Below, piece after piece: positions 34,860 to 42,468 of a stretch of DNA of 64,000 nucleotides (its first letter is position 1; each line of letters begins with the position of its first letter). The notes beneath the pieces were generated by a model. The model ran no database searches. It worked only from the letters and a program-made list of their open reading frames with translations, and was not told where the DNA came from. The stretch covers positions 124,001 to 188,000 of the forward strand of contig CAVRYA010000001.1 in the NCBI GenBank assembly GCA_963725315.1. Reading direction: 5' to 3'. A program made the translations under genes and the position numbers. This DNA comes from JBBRHQ01 sp963725315 (GTDB taxonomy: Bacteria > Actinomycetota > Thermoleophilia > Solirubrobacterales > 70-9).

Positions 34860-35134
34860 CCCTTGACCTTGGACTTCAGCGCCGAGCCGGCGGAGAAGCG
34901 CGGAACCCTTCCGCCGGGGATCGTGATCCGCTCGCCGGTCCGGGGGTTGACGCCCTGGCGCGGGCCGCGCTCGGCGACGTGGAACTTGCCGAAGCCGGTG
35001 AAGCTGACGTCGCCGCCGCCGCCGAGGACGTCGGAGATCGCGTCGAGCACCGAGTCGACGGCTTCGGCGGCGGCCTTCTTGGAGCCGATCCGCTCATCGC
35101 TCGCCAGTTGATCGAGAAACTCAGCCTTGGTCAC
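34856..35134 (-). CDS. HU-family DNA-binding protein
   Basis: The 92-residue protein matches HU/IHF: VTKAEFLDQLA at the start, SFTGFGKFHVAERGPRQGVNP and GERITIPGGRVPRFSAG. The beta arm contains the RPGxNPxTG-like segment that inserts into the minor groove. The GTG at 35134 is chosen because AGGAGG lies nine bases upstream; the upstream in-frame extension lacks family similarity. It is followed by pyrF in a CTGA overlap, an unusual pairing. Confidence 0.93.
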   Translation of the reverse strand: MTKAEFLDQLASDERIGSKKAAAEAVDSVLDAISDVLGGGGDVSFTGFGKFHVAERGPRQGVNPRTGERITIPGGRVPRFSAGSALKSKVKG

Positions 35135-35207
35135 GTCGGAAATCCTCCTCGAGTCGAGAACGCGGCGCAATCTAACAGCGGCTGCGGATGCGGCCCGGGG
35201 CGCGGTC

Positions 35208-36560
35208 TCAGGCGCCGCTCACGGTCATCTCGCCGATCAGCAGGTGGGGGGCGCGGACCGAGCCGCCGAAGGGCACCCACCGCGCCTGCGCGCCGGCTTC
35301 GCGGACCGCCCGCAGCATGCTGACCAGGTCGCTGGCGATCGTGAACTCGCGCACCGGGCCAGCGAGCTCGCCGGCGGAGATCAGGTGGCCCGACGCACCC
35401 ACGGAGAAGACGCCGGAGACCGGGTTGACCCCCGAGTGAAGGCCGGCTACGTCGCTGACGTAGACGCCATCGCCGGCGAGTGCGAGCAGCGCGTCGAGAT
35501 CGTGCTCGCCTTCCCCGATCAGCAGGTTCGAGGCCGCAACCGAGGGGGTCGAGCGGTAGCCGCCGCGGCCGGCGCTGGAGGTGGACTCGACGCCGCCCCG
35601 CCGAGCCGTGTAGCTGTCGTGCAGGAAGGTGCGCAGGCGCCCGCCGTCGATCAGGTCGATGCGCCGCCGGGCGATCCCCTCGCCGTCGAACGGCGAGGAG
35701 GCCAGGCCCGAGGGGTCGAGCCCGTCGTCGGCGAGGACGAGCGCAGGGCTCGCGACCTCCTCGCCGAGGCACTCGGCGAACGGCGAGCGGCCGCGCTGGA
35801 CCGAGTCGGCACCGAGGGTCGAGCCGATCAGGCCGGCGAAGCTGGCGGCGACCGTGGGGTCGAGGACCACCGGGCAGGCGCGGGAGTCGGGCTTGCGGGC
35901 GCCGATCATCGAAACCGCCCGCTGCGCGGCCTCGCGGCCGATCTCTGCCGGCTCGAGCCCGCCGGGGCCGCGCGCCAGGCCGAACCCGAGCCCGGTCTCG
36001 CGGCTTCCCTCGCCCTCGGCCATCGCCTGCAGGAAGGCGTAGCAGCTGGAGGCCTGGTAGCCGCCGCCGACCCCGGTCGAGGAGCGGATCGCCACCTTCT
36101 CGGCGCTGTCGGCGTAAACGGCCTGCTCGACGCCGACCACGCGGCCGTCGGCCCCAAGGGCGGCGCGCTCGACCGCCAGGGCGATCTCCGCCACCTGCCC
36201 GGCGTCGGCCTCAGCGATCCCGGGATCGCTGAGGCCCTCGATCCCCCCGGGCGCCGATCCGGGCTGCGGGGGCGCCGCGAACTCGTCGGAGTCGGCGGTG
36301 CGCGAGCCCTCCGCGGCGCGCGCGGCCACCCCGGCCAGGCCCGCTTCGCTGAGATCGGTCCCGTAGGCGTAGCCGACCCGCCCCTCGCTCCAGGCGCGGA
36401 CCCCGACGCCGCGCTCGGTCGCCGCGGTGAGGCTCTCGACCTCGCCGCCGTGGACCCGGACCTCCCGCCCGGCGTCCTCGACCACGTAGGCCTCGGCGTC
36501 GGCGGCGCCGGCTTCGAGCGCCGCATCGACCGCGCGGGTGGCGGCACCCTCGAGGTCCAT
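35208..36560 (-). CDS. tldE: TldE/PmbA subunit of the TldD-TldE peptidase
   Basis: The 450-residue protein has the TldE features GVGVRAWSEGRVGYAYG, VVLDPTVAASFAGLIG, FDGEGIARRRIDLIDGG and a Ser/Gly-rich late segment. It lacks the HExxxH of TldD, as expected for the non-catalytic partner. The heterodimer forms a chamber that degrades unfolded or modified peptides and matures some ribosomally made peptides. Its ATG shares one base with the tldD stop. Confidence 0.9.
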   Translation of the reverse strand: MDLEGAATRAVDAALEAGAADAEAYVVEDAGREVRVHGGEVESLTAATERGVGVRAWSEGRVGYAYGTDLSEAGLAGVAARAAEGSRTADSDEFAAPPQPGSAPGGIEGLSDPGIAEADAGQVAEIALAVERAALGADGRVVGVEQAVYADSAEKVAIRSSTGVGGGYQASSCYAFLQAMAEGEGSRETGLGFGLARGPGGLEPAEIGREAAQRAVSMIGARKPDSRACPVVLDPTVAASFAGLIGSTLGADSVQRGRSPFAECLGEEVASPALVLADDGLDPSGLASSPFDGEGIARRRIDLIDGGRLRTFLHDSYTARRGGVESTSSAGRGGYRSTPSVAASNLLIGEGEHDLDALLALAGDGVYVSDVAGLHSGVNPVSGVFSVGASGHLISAGELAGPVREFTIASDLVSMLRAVREAGAQARWVPFGGSVRAPHLLIGEMTVSGA

Positions 36561-37960
36561 CAGACCGCGGTCCCCCCCACGGTCATCTCGCGGATTCGCA
36601 CGTGCCCCTGGCCGGTCCCGACCGGCACCCTCTGGCCGCCCTTGCCGCAGATCCCGGTCTTCATCTCGAAGTCGCTGCCGACGGCCTCGATCGCCCCCAG
36701 CGCCTCGAGGCAGTTGCCGATCAGGGTGGCGCCGCGGCAGGGACGGGTCACCTTCCCGTCCTCGATCAGATAACCCTCGGAGACCCCGAAGACGAAGTCG
36801 CCGGTCGCCGGCTCCACCTGGCCGCCGGCGAAGGAGGCGGCGTAGAAGCCCTTGGCGACCTCGGCGATGATCGCCTCGGGATCGGCGTCCCCGGGGGCGA
36901 TGTATGTGTTGGTCATCCGCGGGATCGGCAGGTGCCGGAAGCTCTCGCGGCGGCCGTTGCCGGTGGAGGCGACCGAGTCGGCCCCGGCGCGGAGACGGTC
37001 ATAGAGGTAGGAGACGATCCTGCCCTCCTCGATCACCGGCGTCTTCTGCGTCGGCGTGCCCTCGTCGTCGATCGAGTCCGTCCCCCACTCGTTCGGCATC
37101 CGGCCGTCGTCGTAGGCGCTGAGCAGCGGCTCCGCCACCCGCTCGCCGAGCTTGCCGGCATAGACGCTGGCCTGCTTCTGCACGTGGTCGGCCTCGAGCC
37201 CGTGGCCGGTCATCTCGTGGAAGAGGACCCCGCCGAAGCCGCCGCCGACCACCACCGGCATCGATCCCGCCGGCGCCGGGTCGGCATCCAGCAGGGTCAG
37301 CGCCTTGCGCGCCGCCTGCTCCGCGATCAGGCCCGGATCGTCGCCGAGCAGCTCGTAGCCGCGGTGCGCGCCGAGCGTCTCGAGGCCGGTCTCGACCTTC
37401 TCGCCGCGCCGGGCGACGGCCTGGGCCGCCAACCGCACCCTGGTGCGATCGTCGCCGGCGAGCAGCCCCTCGGAGTTGGCGACGGTGACCCGGCGACGGG
37501 CCTCGCCGTAGTTGGCGAGGAACTGGACGATCTCCGAGCCCTGTGAGCGCCCCCGCTCGTCGAGGGCGCGAAGCAGCTCGGCCTTGCTCTCGGCGCTCAC
37601 CTCCTCGGGGCGCTGCTCGATCCGCTGCGGATCGCTCCGTGCCGCCCGCAGGGGGCGCGGCTCGCTGCGCGCGCCCCGCAGCGCCGCGGCGGCCTCCGCG
37701 GCAGCCCGCTCCAGGTCCTCGGCGGCGAGGCCGTCGACGTGAGCGAAGTAGGTGGTCCCGGCGCTGATCACCCGTATCCCGGCCCCCTCCTCGAACCCGG
37801 ACTGAACCGACTCGACCCGCGACTCGTCGATCGCCATGGTCAGCCCGGAGCGGCGCTCGCAGTAGAGCTCGGCGAACTCGCCGCCGGTCTCCAGCGCCCG
37901 GCGGATAACGCACTCCGCCACCCCCGGCTCGATCAGCAGCTCCGGCCCGGCGTCGCTCAT
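36560..37960 (-). CDS. tldD: TldD metallopeptidase subunit
   Basis: The 466-residue catalytic partner has the zinc motif FHEMTGHGLEAD (HExxxH), the conserved MTNTYIAPG, ATGDFVFGVSEGYLIEDG and GKGGQRVPVGTGQGHVRI. The ATG at 37960 overlaps the stop of the preceding 73-codon gene as ATGA. The pair tldD-tldE is the end of a four-gene coupled set whose first two products are a Roadblock-like protein and an unknown small basic protein. Confidence 0.93.
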   Translation of the reverse strand: MSDAGPELLIEPGVAECVIRRALETGGEFAELYCERRSGLTMAIDESRVESVQSGFEEGAGIRVISAGTTYFAHVDGLAAEDLERAAAEAAAALRGARSEPRPLRAARSDPQRIEQRPEEVSAESKAELLRALDERGRSQGSEIVQFLANYGEARRRVTVANSEGLLAGDDRTRVRLAAQAVARRGEKVETGLETLGAHRGYELLGDDPGLIAEQAARKALTLLDADPAPAGSMPVVVGGGFGGVLFHEMTGHGLEADHVQKQASVYAGKLGERVAEPLLSAYDDGRMPNEWGTDSIDDEGTPTQKTPVIEEGRIVSYLYDRLRAGADSVASTGNGRRESFRHLPIPRMTNTYIAPGDADPEAIIAEVAKGFYAASFAGGQVEPATGDFVFGVSEGYLIEDGKVTRPCRGATLIGNCLEALGAIEAVGSDFEMKTGICGKGGQRVPVGTGQGHVRIREMTVGGTAV

Positions 37961-38178
37961 CGGGCCTCGAGCCTCGAGGCGGCCTCGATCACCCTCCCGC
38001 CGGCGGTGAACAGCTCCGCCCCGGCGGCCGTGCTCGAGGCGTGGTCGCGGCTGCGCCCGCCGGGATAGTGGATGCGGGCGAAAGGCTGACGGGTGTGGCG
38101 TCGGCGGCGCATGAAAGCGGCCGCCTCGTCGGCGTAGCCGGAGACGCGGTCGAGCAGGACCCGGTGCGCCTTCGGCAT
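37957..38178 (-). CDS. Small basic protein coupled to TldD
   Basis: The 73-residue protein is rich in Arg and Ala (MRRRRHTRQPFARIHYPGG in the middle) with no cysteine pair, signal peptide or known domain. Its ATG shares a base with the stop of the Roadblock-like gene and its stop overlaps the tldD start as ATGA, so it is probably translated. It could be an adaptor or a substrate for the TldD-TldE chamber; both are guesses. Confidence 0.6.
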   Translation of the reverse strand: MPKAHRVLLDRVSGYADEAAAFMRRRRHTRQPFARIHYPGGRSRDHASSTAAGAELFTAGGRVIEAASRLEAR

Positions 38179-38558
38179 CAGCCGCCCTCCGGTGACGCGT
38201 CGCCGGCGCAGAGATCACGCAGGATCGAGCGCATGTCGAAGGACATCAGCGAGGAGAGGACGAAGCGCTCGGTCACGGCCACCGCGGTCAGCCCGCCGTG
38301 GCGAAGCGCGAACACCTCGCCCTGCTCGGTCGCGATATGGATCTGCTCGGCCGGCTCCTCGCCGGCGCGGTCCGCAGCCGCCAGCAGGGCCGTCGCCGCG
38401 TCATGCCACTCCGCCCGATCACCGTCGGCGGCCAGGACCTCGTCCCCGGGACCGAGGATCGCCCCGCCGCGCAGGTCGGGGGACATCTCGGCCAGGAAGG
38501 CCAGCGCCCTGGCTGCCTCCTCGCTCGAAATCGCCCCCGGGGCTCTGTCATCGGCCAT
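38178..38558 (-). CDS. Roadblock/LC7-like protein
   Basis: The 126-residue protein resembles small Roadblock/LC7 domains. A strand GGAILGPGDEVLAADG and an amphipathic helix (ALLAAADRAG) are followed by two strands (EVFALRHGGLTAVAV and ERFVLSSLM) and a final helix (SFDMRSILRDL). In actinobacteria such proteins often regulate small GTPases, but no GTPase gene is near. The ATG at 38558 fits a TATTTT box seven bases upstream. First gene of the coupled set ending in tldE. Confidence 0.7.
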   Translation of the reverse strand: MADDRAPGAISSEEAARALAFLAEMSPDLRGGAILGPGDEVLAADGDRAEWHDAATALLAAADRAGEEPAEQIHIATEQGEVFALRHGGLTAVAVTERFVLSSLMSFDMRSILRDLCAGDASPEGG

Positions 38559-38565
38559 CTTCGTG

Positions 38566-38571
38566 AAAATA
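38566..38571 (-). promoter_or_regulatory. -10 box, leaderless-type
   Basis: TATTTT lies seven bases before the ATG at 38558. The divergent small gene starts at 38579, so the two start codons are only 20 bp apart. Confidence 0.4.
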
Positions 38572-38578
38572 CCGGCCC

Positions 38579-38728
38579 GTGCCCCTAGCGCGAGCATCGT
38601 GGATCGCCGTCGTCGCCGTCTGCGCGATCGCCGCCGTCCTTTTCGCCCTCAGCGACTACACCGGCTACTCGATCACGGTCGCCGCCGTCGGCCTGGCCGC
38701 CGCCGTCAACCTGCTGCCCCCCCGATAG
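38579..38728 (+). CDS. Small two-helix membrane protein
   Basis: A 50-codon frame from GTG encodes 49 residues with two hydrophobic segments, WIAVVAVCAIAAVLFAL and SITVAAVGLAAAVNLL, separated by SDYTGY. The codon composition looks like the neighbouring genes and it fits exactly between the divergent Roadblock-like gene and the convergent CDF gene. No homologue was recognised. Translation would have to be leaderless or nearly so. Confidence 0.5.
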   Translation: MPLARASWIAVVAVCAIAAVLFALSDYTGYSITVAAVGLAAAVNLLPPR

Positions 38729-38745
38729 TCAAGGCCGCCGGGCGC

Positions 38746-39654
38746 TCAACCGGCCCGGAACGGCCCCTGCCCCTCGCGGGGGTCGATCAGCGAGGTCTCG
38801 GGCTCGGCGTGGATCAGCACCTCGGCCGCCGGGATCTCGGCCTCGATCGCATTGCGCATCTCGTGCGCGAGGTGGTGGGCGTGCTCGAGGCTGGTCCCCT
38901 TGCGGTACTGGACGTGGAAGTCGACGTAGCGGCGGCGGCCGGCGCGGCGGGCGCGCAGCTTGTGGTAGCCGGCGACCTCGGGGGTGCGGGCGGAGGCGAT
39001 CGCCGCCTCGATCAGGTCCATCTCCTCTGCCGGCAGCGCCTCGTCGACGAGGACGCCGGAGGAGCGGCGGATGATGCGGATCCCAGCGACGACGATCACC
39101 GCGGCGACGATCAGGGCCGTGATCGAGTCGAACCCGTCCAGGCCGGTGACCTGGACCAGCGCCAGGCCGACGAGGACGCCGGCCGAGGTCATCGCGTCGG
39201 TGCGCAGATGCGCGGCGTCGCCCTCCAGCGCGAGCGACTCGTGGGCTCGTGCCTGGCGCGAGAGCGTGGCCGAGACCGCCAGGTTGGCGACCAGCGAGAT
39301 CGCCATGACCGCGATCCCGACACCCAGCCGCTCCACCTCGGACCCAACGACCAGGCGATGGGTCGCCTCGTAGACGATGATCCCGGCGCCGACCAGGATC
39401 AGCATCCCCTCCAGCGTCGCCGCCAGGCTCTCGACCTTCTCGTGCCCGTAGGGGTGCTCCGCGTCGGCCGGCTCGTCGGCCTTTCGCACCGAGACGAAGG
39501 CGACGACCGAGGCGACCAGGTCGATCAGCGAGTGCACGGCCTCGGTGATGATCGCGATCGAGCCGGTGATCGCCCCGGCCGCCAGCTTCAGCGCGATCAG
39601 CAGCGAGTTGGAGGCGATCGAGAGCGCCGCCGCCCCCGACTTGGTCTTGATCAC
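38746..39654 (-). CDS. Cation diffusion facilitator family efflux protein
   Basis: The 302-residue protein has about six membrane helices. Metal-site motifs are EAVHSLIDLV (HxxxD in helix 2) and HLRTDAMTS (HxxxD in helix 5), with HPYGHEKVES in the loop. A C-terminal cytoplasmic ferredoxin-like domain contains YVDFHVQY and HAHHLAHE. CDF proteins export Zn2+, Fe2+, Mn2+ or Co2+ in exchange for protons. The GTG start overlaps the rdgB stop (GTGA). Confidence 0.9.
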   Translation of the reverse strand: MIKTKSGAAALSIASNSLLIALKLAAGAITGSIAIITEAVHSLIDLVASVVAFVSVRKADEPADAEHPYGHEKVESLAATLEGMLILVGAGIIVYEATHRLVVGSEVERLGVGIAVMAISLVANLAVSATLSRQARAHESLALEGDAAHLRTDAMTSAGVLVGLALVQVTGLDGFDSITALIVAAVIVVAGIRIIRRSSGVLVDEALPAEEMDLIEAAIASARTPEVAGYHKLRARRAGRRRYVDFHVQYRKGTSLEHAHHLAHEMRNAIEAEIPAAEVLIHAEPETSLIDPREGQGPFRAG

Positions 39655-40241
39655 GGCTGCCCCCGATCGCCGGACAGGCACGCCGCCAGCGCCCGCGCGG
39701 CGCGCCCGCGGTGACTGATCGCGTTCTTCTCGGCCGGCTCGAGCTCCGCCATCGTCCGCAGGTCGCCGGGCCCGGTGTCGTCGGGCACGAAGGCCGGGTC
39801 GTAGCCGAAGCCCCCCGCGCCCCGCGTCTCCTCGGCGAGGGTTCCCTCGCAGCGCCCCTCGAAGAGGCGCTCGGTGCCGTCCTCGCCGACCAGGCCGATC
39901 ACGCAGACGTAGGCGACCCGGCGATCGTCGCCGGCCGCTCCAACCTCCGCCAGCAGCTTCTCCAGGTTCTCCTCGTCGGAGGCCGCGGGGCCGGCGTAGC
40001 GGGCCGAGCGCACCCCGGGGCGCCCCCCCAGCGCCGCCGCCTCGATCCCGGAGTCGTCGGCGATCGCGGCCTCCCCGGTCGCCTCCCTCGCCGCCCGCGC
40101 CTTGAGCAGCGCGTTGGCGGCGAACGTCTCGCCGTCCTCGGGGGGAATCTCGACCTCGGGCGGCAGCGGTCTCAACCCGGCATCGGGCAGGATCTCGGCC
40201 AGCTCGCGCAGCTTGTGCTCGTTGCGGCTGGCGAGGATCAA
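39651..40241 (-). CDS. rdgB: XTP/dITP pyrophosphatase
   Basis: The 196-residue house-cleaning enzyme removes non-canonical purine triphosphates. It has ILASRNEHKLREL, ADDSGIEAAALGGRPGVRSAR and GFGYDPAFVPD, with a late SHRGRAARAL. The TTG start overlaps the rph stop (TTGA). The order rph-rdgB is conserved in many bacteria. Confidence 0.95.
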   Translation of the reverse strand: MILASRNEHKLRELAEILPDAGLRPLPPEVEIPPEDGETFAANALLKARAAREATGEAAIADDSGIEAAALGGRPGVRSARYAGPAASDEENLEKLLAEVGAAGDDRRVAYVCVIGLVGEDGTERLFEGRCEGTLAEETRGAGGFGYDPAFVPDDTGPGDLRTMAELEPAEKNAISHRGRAARALAACLSGDRGQP

Positions 40242-40963
40242 GTCGCCGTGGCCCGCTCCTGCGCTTCCCGCAGCATCGCGATGCCGCCCTCTGCCAGCTC
40301 GAGCAGCTCGTCGAGCGAGGCTCGCGAGAGCGGCATCCGCTCGGCCGTCGCCTGCACCTCGACCAGGCCGCCGTCGGAGGTCATGACGACGTTCGCGTCG
40401 ACCTCGGCGGATGAGTCCTCGGCGTAGTCGAGGTCGCAGAGCGCCCGCCCGTCGACGACCCCGACGCTGACCGCGGCGACCGAGCCGGTGAACGGCGAGG
40501 CCTCGATCTCCCCGGCGTCGAGCAGCCCCTGCAGCGCCAACCGCAGGGCGACGTGGCCGCCGGTGATCGCGGCGCAGCGGGTGCCGCCGTCCGCCTGCAG
40601 CACGTCGCAGTCGACATAGACGCTGCGCTCCCCGAGCGCCTCGAAATCCATCACCACCCGCAGCGAGCGGCCGATCAGCCGCTGGATCTCGACCGCGCGC
40701 CCGTCCTGCTTGCCGCGGGAGATGTCGCGGGCCTTGCGATCGCCGGTCGAGGCCGGCAGCATCGCGTACTCGGCCGTCACCCAGCCCGTGCCCCGTCCCT
40801 CCATCCAGCGCGGCACTTTGGAGCTCACCGAGGCGGTGCAGATCACCTTGGTCTCGCCCACCGAGATCAGCGCCGAGCCGTCGGCGGTGGCGACATAGCC
40901 GGGCTCGATCGATACCGGGCGAAGATCGGCGGGTTCGCGGTCATGGCTGCGGGCTGCGGGCAT
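40238..40963 (-). CDS. rph: Ribonuclease PH
   Basis: The 241-residue phosphorolytic exoribonuclease trims tRNA 3' ends. It has GSALISVGETKVICTASV, WVTAEYAMLPAST, GRSLRVVMDFEALGERSVYVDCDVLQADGGTR spread over the core, and the phosphate-site arginines. The ATG at 40963 is 12 bp downstream of the vapC stop, so it may be partly transcribed from the toxin-antitoxin promoter. It is coupled to rdgB. Confidence 0.95.
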   Translation of the reverse strand: MPAARSHDREPADLRPVSIEPGYVATADGSALISVGETKVICTASVSSKVPRWMEGRGTGWVTAEYAMLPASTGDRKARDISRGKQDGRAVEIQRLIGRSLRVVMDFEALGERSVYVDCDVLQADGGTRCAAITGGHVALRLALQGLLDAGEIEASPFTGSVAAVSVGVVDGRALCDLDYAEDSSAEVDANVVMTSDGGLVEVQATAERMPLSRASLDELLELAEGGIAMLREAQERATAT

Positions 40964-40975
40964 CGCCGCAGTCTC

Positions 40976-41389
40976 TCAGAGGCCCGGAAGGGGTTGAAGC
41001 CCCCGCTGCGCGAAGTGACGATCGAAGGTCAGCGCCTCCGAGGATCCCTCCCGCTCCATCAGCGCGAAGGAGGTGGCGTCGACGTAACTCCAGCCCTTGT
41101 CCGGGTGGGACTCGAGCATCGCCCATGCCTCGTCCTCGACCTCGTCCTCGATCCGGATCAGCTCGACCGCCTCGCCGGCGCGGAACTGGCGACCCCACTC
41201 GATCGCCTCCTGCCTGCCCACCCGCACCAGCAGTGCCGTGTAGGTCTCGGCGAAGATGTAGTTGGAGGTGAACAGGTGGGCGCGGTCGGCGACGAGTCGG
41301 GAGAGCGCCTGGCGCGCCGGCTCGTGCTCGCGCTCGGCCCGGTTGCGCAGGGCGACGAAGCCCCCCGTGTCGAGGAAGACCTTTCTCAA
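40976..41389 (-). CDS. VapC-like PIN-domain toxin
   Basis: The 137-residue PIN ribonuclease has the acidic quartet regions VFLDTGGFVAL, SNYIFAETYTALL, SYVDATSFALM and LTFDRHF. VapC toxins cleave tRNA or rRNA when free of antitoxin. The TTG start overlaps the antitoxin stop (TTGA), the usual coupled antitoxin-toxin order. It lies immediately upstream of rph. Confidence 0.88.
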   Translation of the reverse strand: MRKVFLDTGGFVALRNRAEREHEPARQALSRLVADRAHLFTSNYIFAETYTALLVRVGRQEAIEWGRQFRAGEAVELIRIEDEVEDEAWAMLESHPDKGWSYVDATSFALMEREGSSEALTFDRHFAQRGLQPLPGL

Positions 41390-41622
41390 GTGCCGTAGAG
41401 GTCTCGGTCGAGATCGGTCACGGTTGAGGGGCCGGACCCGCTCGCCGGAGGATCCTCGAGCAGATAACGGATCAGCGGATCGTCTTCCCCACTCCCCCGC
41501 CGGGTGCGCTCGCGGTCGATCAGGTCCCGGACCACGGCCGCGATGCTCCCTGATCGCCCCGCCCGCTGCCGCAGCCAGCGGTGCTGGTCCTCGTCGAGAT
41601 AGAGCTGCGTTCTATGCCTCAT
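41386..41622 (-). CDS. Ribbon-helix-helix antitoxin (VapB-like)
   Basis: The 78-residue protein has an N-terminal RHH domain (HRTQLYLDEDQHRWLRQRAG, then SIAAVVRDLIDRE) and an acidic, flexible C-terminus (EDDPLIRYLLEDPP) that would wrap the toxin. The ATG at 41622 is selected because the upstream in-frame extension runs through the palindromic operator. It is coupled to vapC. Confidence 0.85.
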   Translation of the reverse strand: MRHRTQLYLDEDQHRWLRQRAGRSGSIAAVVRDLIDRERTRRGSGEDDPLIRYLLEDPPASGSGPSTVTDLDRDLYGT

Positions 41623-41638
41623 GCTGTTATACAGCATA
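41621..41638 (-). promoter_or_regulatory. Antitoxin operator with overlapping -10 box
   Basis: A 7-bp inverted repeat (ATGCTGT, TAT, ACAGCAT at 41621-41637) covers the antitoxin start codon. TATGCT (41633-41638, minus strand), ten bases before the ATG, overlaps the right arm. An RHH dimer bound here would block its own promoter. Confidence 0.6.
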
Positions 41639-41712
41639 CAGCGTCGTGGTCGTACCAACCGGCAGGGAACTCAACGCCGGGCGACCCGCCCACGCAGCCG
41701 CCCGGCGTGGCC

Positions 41713-41961
41713 CTACTTGAAGGACACCTTGTTGACCGCCTCCTTGATCTTGTTGACGATCACGTCGGCCAGCTCGGTGCCCTGCTTGCCGTTGAACCCC
41801 TTCATCGCCGCCACCATCCCGACCATAAGCAGCGAAACGAGCAGGATCAGGCCGACGTACTCGACCGTTCCCTGGCCGCGCTCGCCTTCTAGGGCGCGGC
41901 GGATCGTCTCGAGCCTGAGGTGGATGGCGGCGTGGGCCCTGCCGAGAAGCGCGTGGAACAT
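41713..41961 (-). CDS. Flp/TadE-type class III pilin-like protein
   Basis: The 82-residue protein has a short basic leader, then GERGQGTVEYVGLILLVSLL, the G|x-x-x-x-E type processing site followed by a hydrophobic helix, as in Flp pilins cleaved by a prepilin peptidase. A short polar tail follows (to KEAVNKVSFK). A very strong ribosome site AAGGAGGT lies four bases before the ATG. No Tad assembly genes are in the window. A decayed copy of the central part lies at 45806-45916. Confidence 0.85.
   Translation of the reverse strand: MFHALLGRAHAAIHLRLETIRRALEGERGQGTVEYVGLILLVSLLMVGMVAAMKGFNGKQGTELADVIVNKIKEAVNKVSFK
41792..41906. repeat. Direct repeat copy 1 (pilin core)
   Basis: About 110 bp here match 45806-45916 in the same orientation with few substitutions and several small gaps. 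This copy is inside the intact pilin gene; the other is broken. Confidence 0.85.
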
Positions 41962-42055
41962 CTGGACCTCCTTCGATTGGTTGCGATCCGATCGTGAGAG
42001 GTAGCGATTCAGCGAACCAGACGGAAACGAGTCTTTCCCCGGGCAGGAGAGTCAA

Positions 42056-42468
42056 GAGTTGCCACTACGGCAAGGGCGGCTAGTCAATCCCGCCCTCGCA
42101 GCCTCGGCGGGTCGAAGGGCGGAGCTGGCGAGGGGGCGTCGCTGAACACACCGTCGAGGAGCTCGGCGAGCGATGATGGAGCGCTCCGGCCGGCGTTGGG
42201 CAAGGCCCCGCGAGATCGCGAAGAACTCGAAGCCTCAACCGGGCCGGCGGATGGCGAGATCTCCGCACTGACGACCCTTGGGCGAGAGGCCCTATTCAGA
42301 CGAGACGGCGTCCCGGCGCTGCTAGCGGCCGACGGACACTCTGAGGCGAGGAAATGCAGGAACTGCTCGACTTCGAGCCCATCCACCGCGGCCGCGATCT
42401 GGGCCCCTGCTGAAGCAGCTCCAGCCTGGGAGCACGGCCTGGACCGGTCATGGTGACGTAGGCACGCT
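42056..42468. other. Region without a supported gene
   Basis: No convincing gene was found between the pilin promoter region and the galactose-oxidase-like gene's 3' end. A minus-strand frame here contains protein-like stretches (AAAVDGLEVEQFLHFLASE and SSLAELLDGVFSDAPSPAPP) but has no good start and no recognised relative. A decayed gene is possible. Confidence 0.35.
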
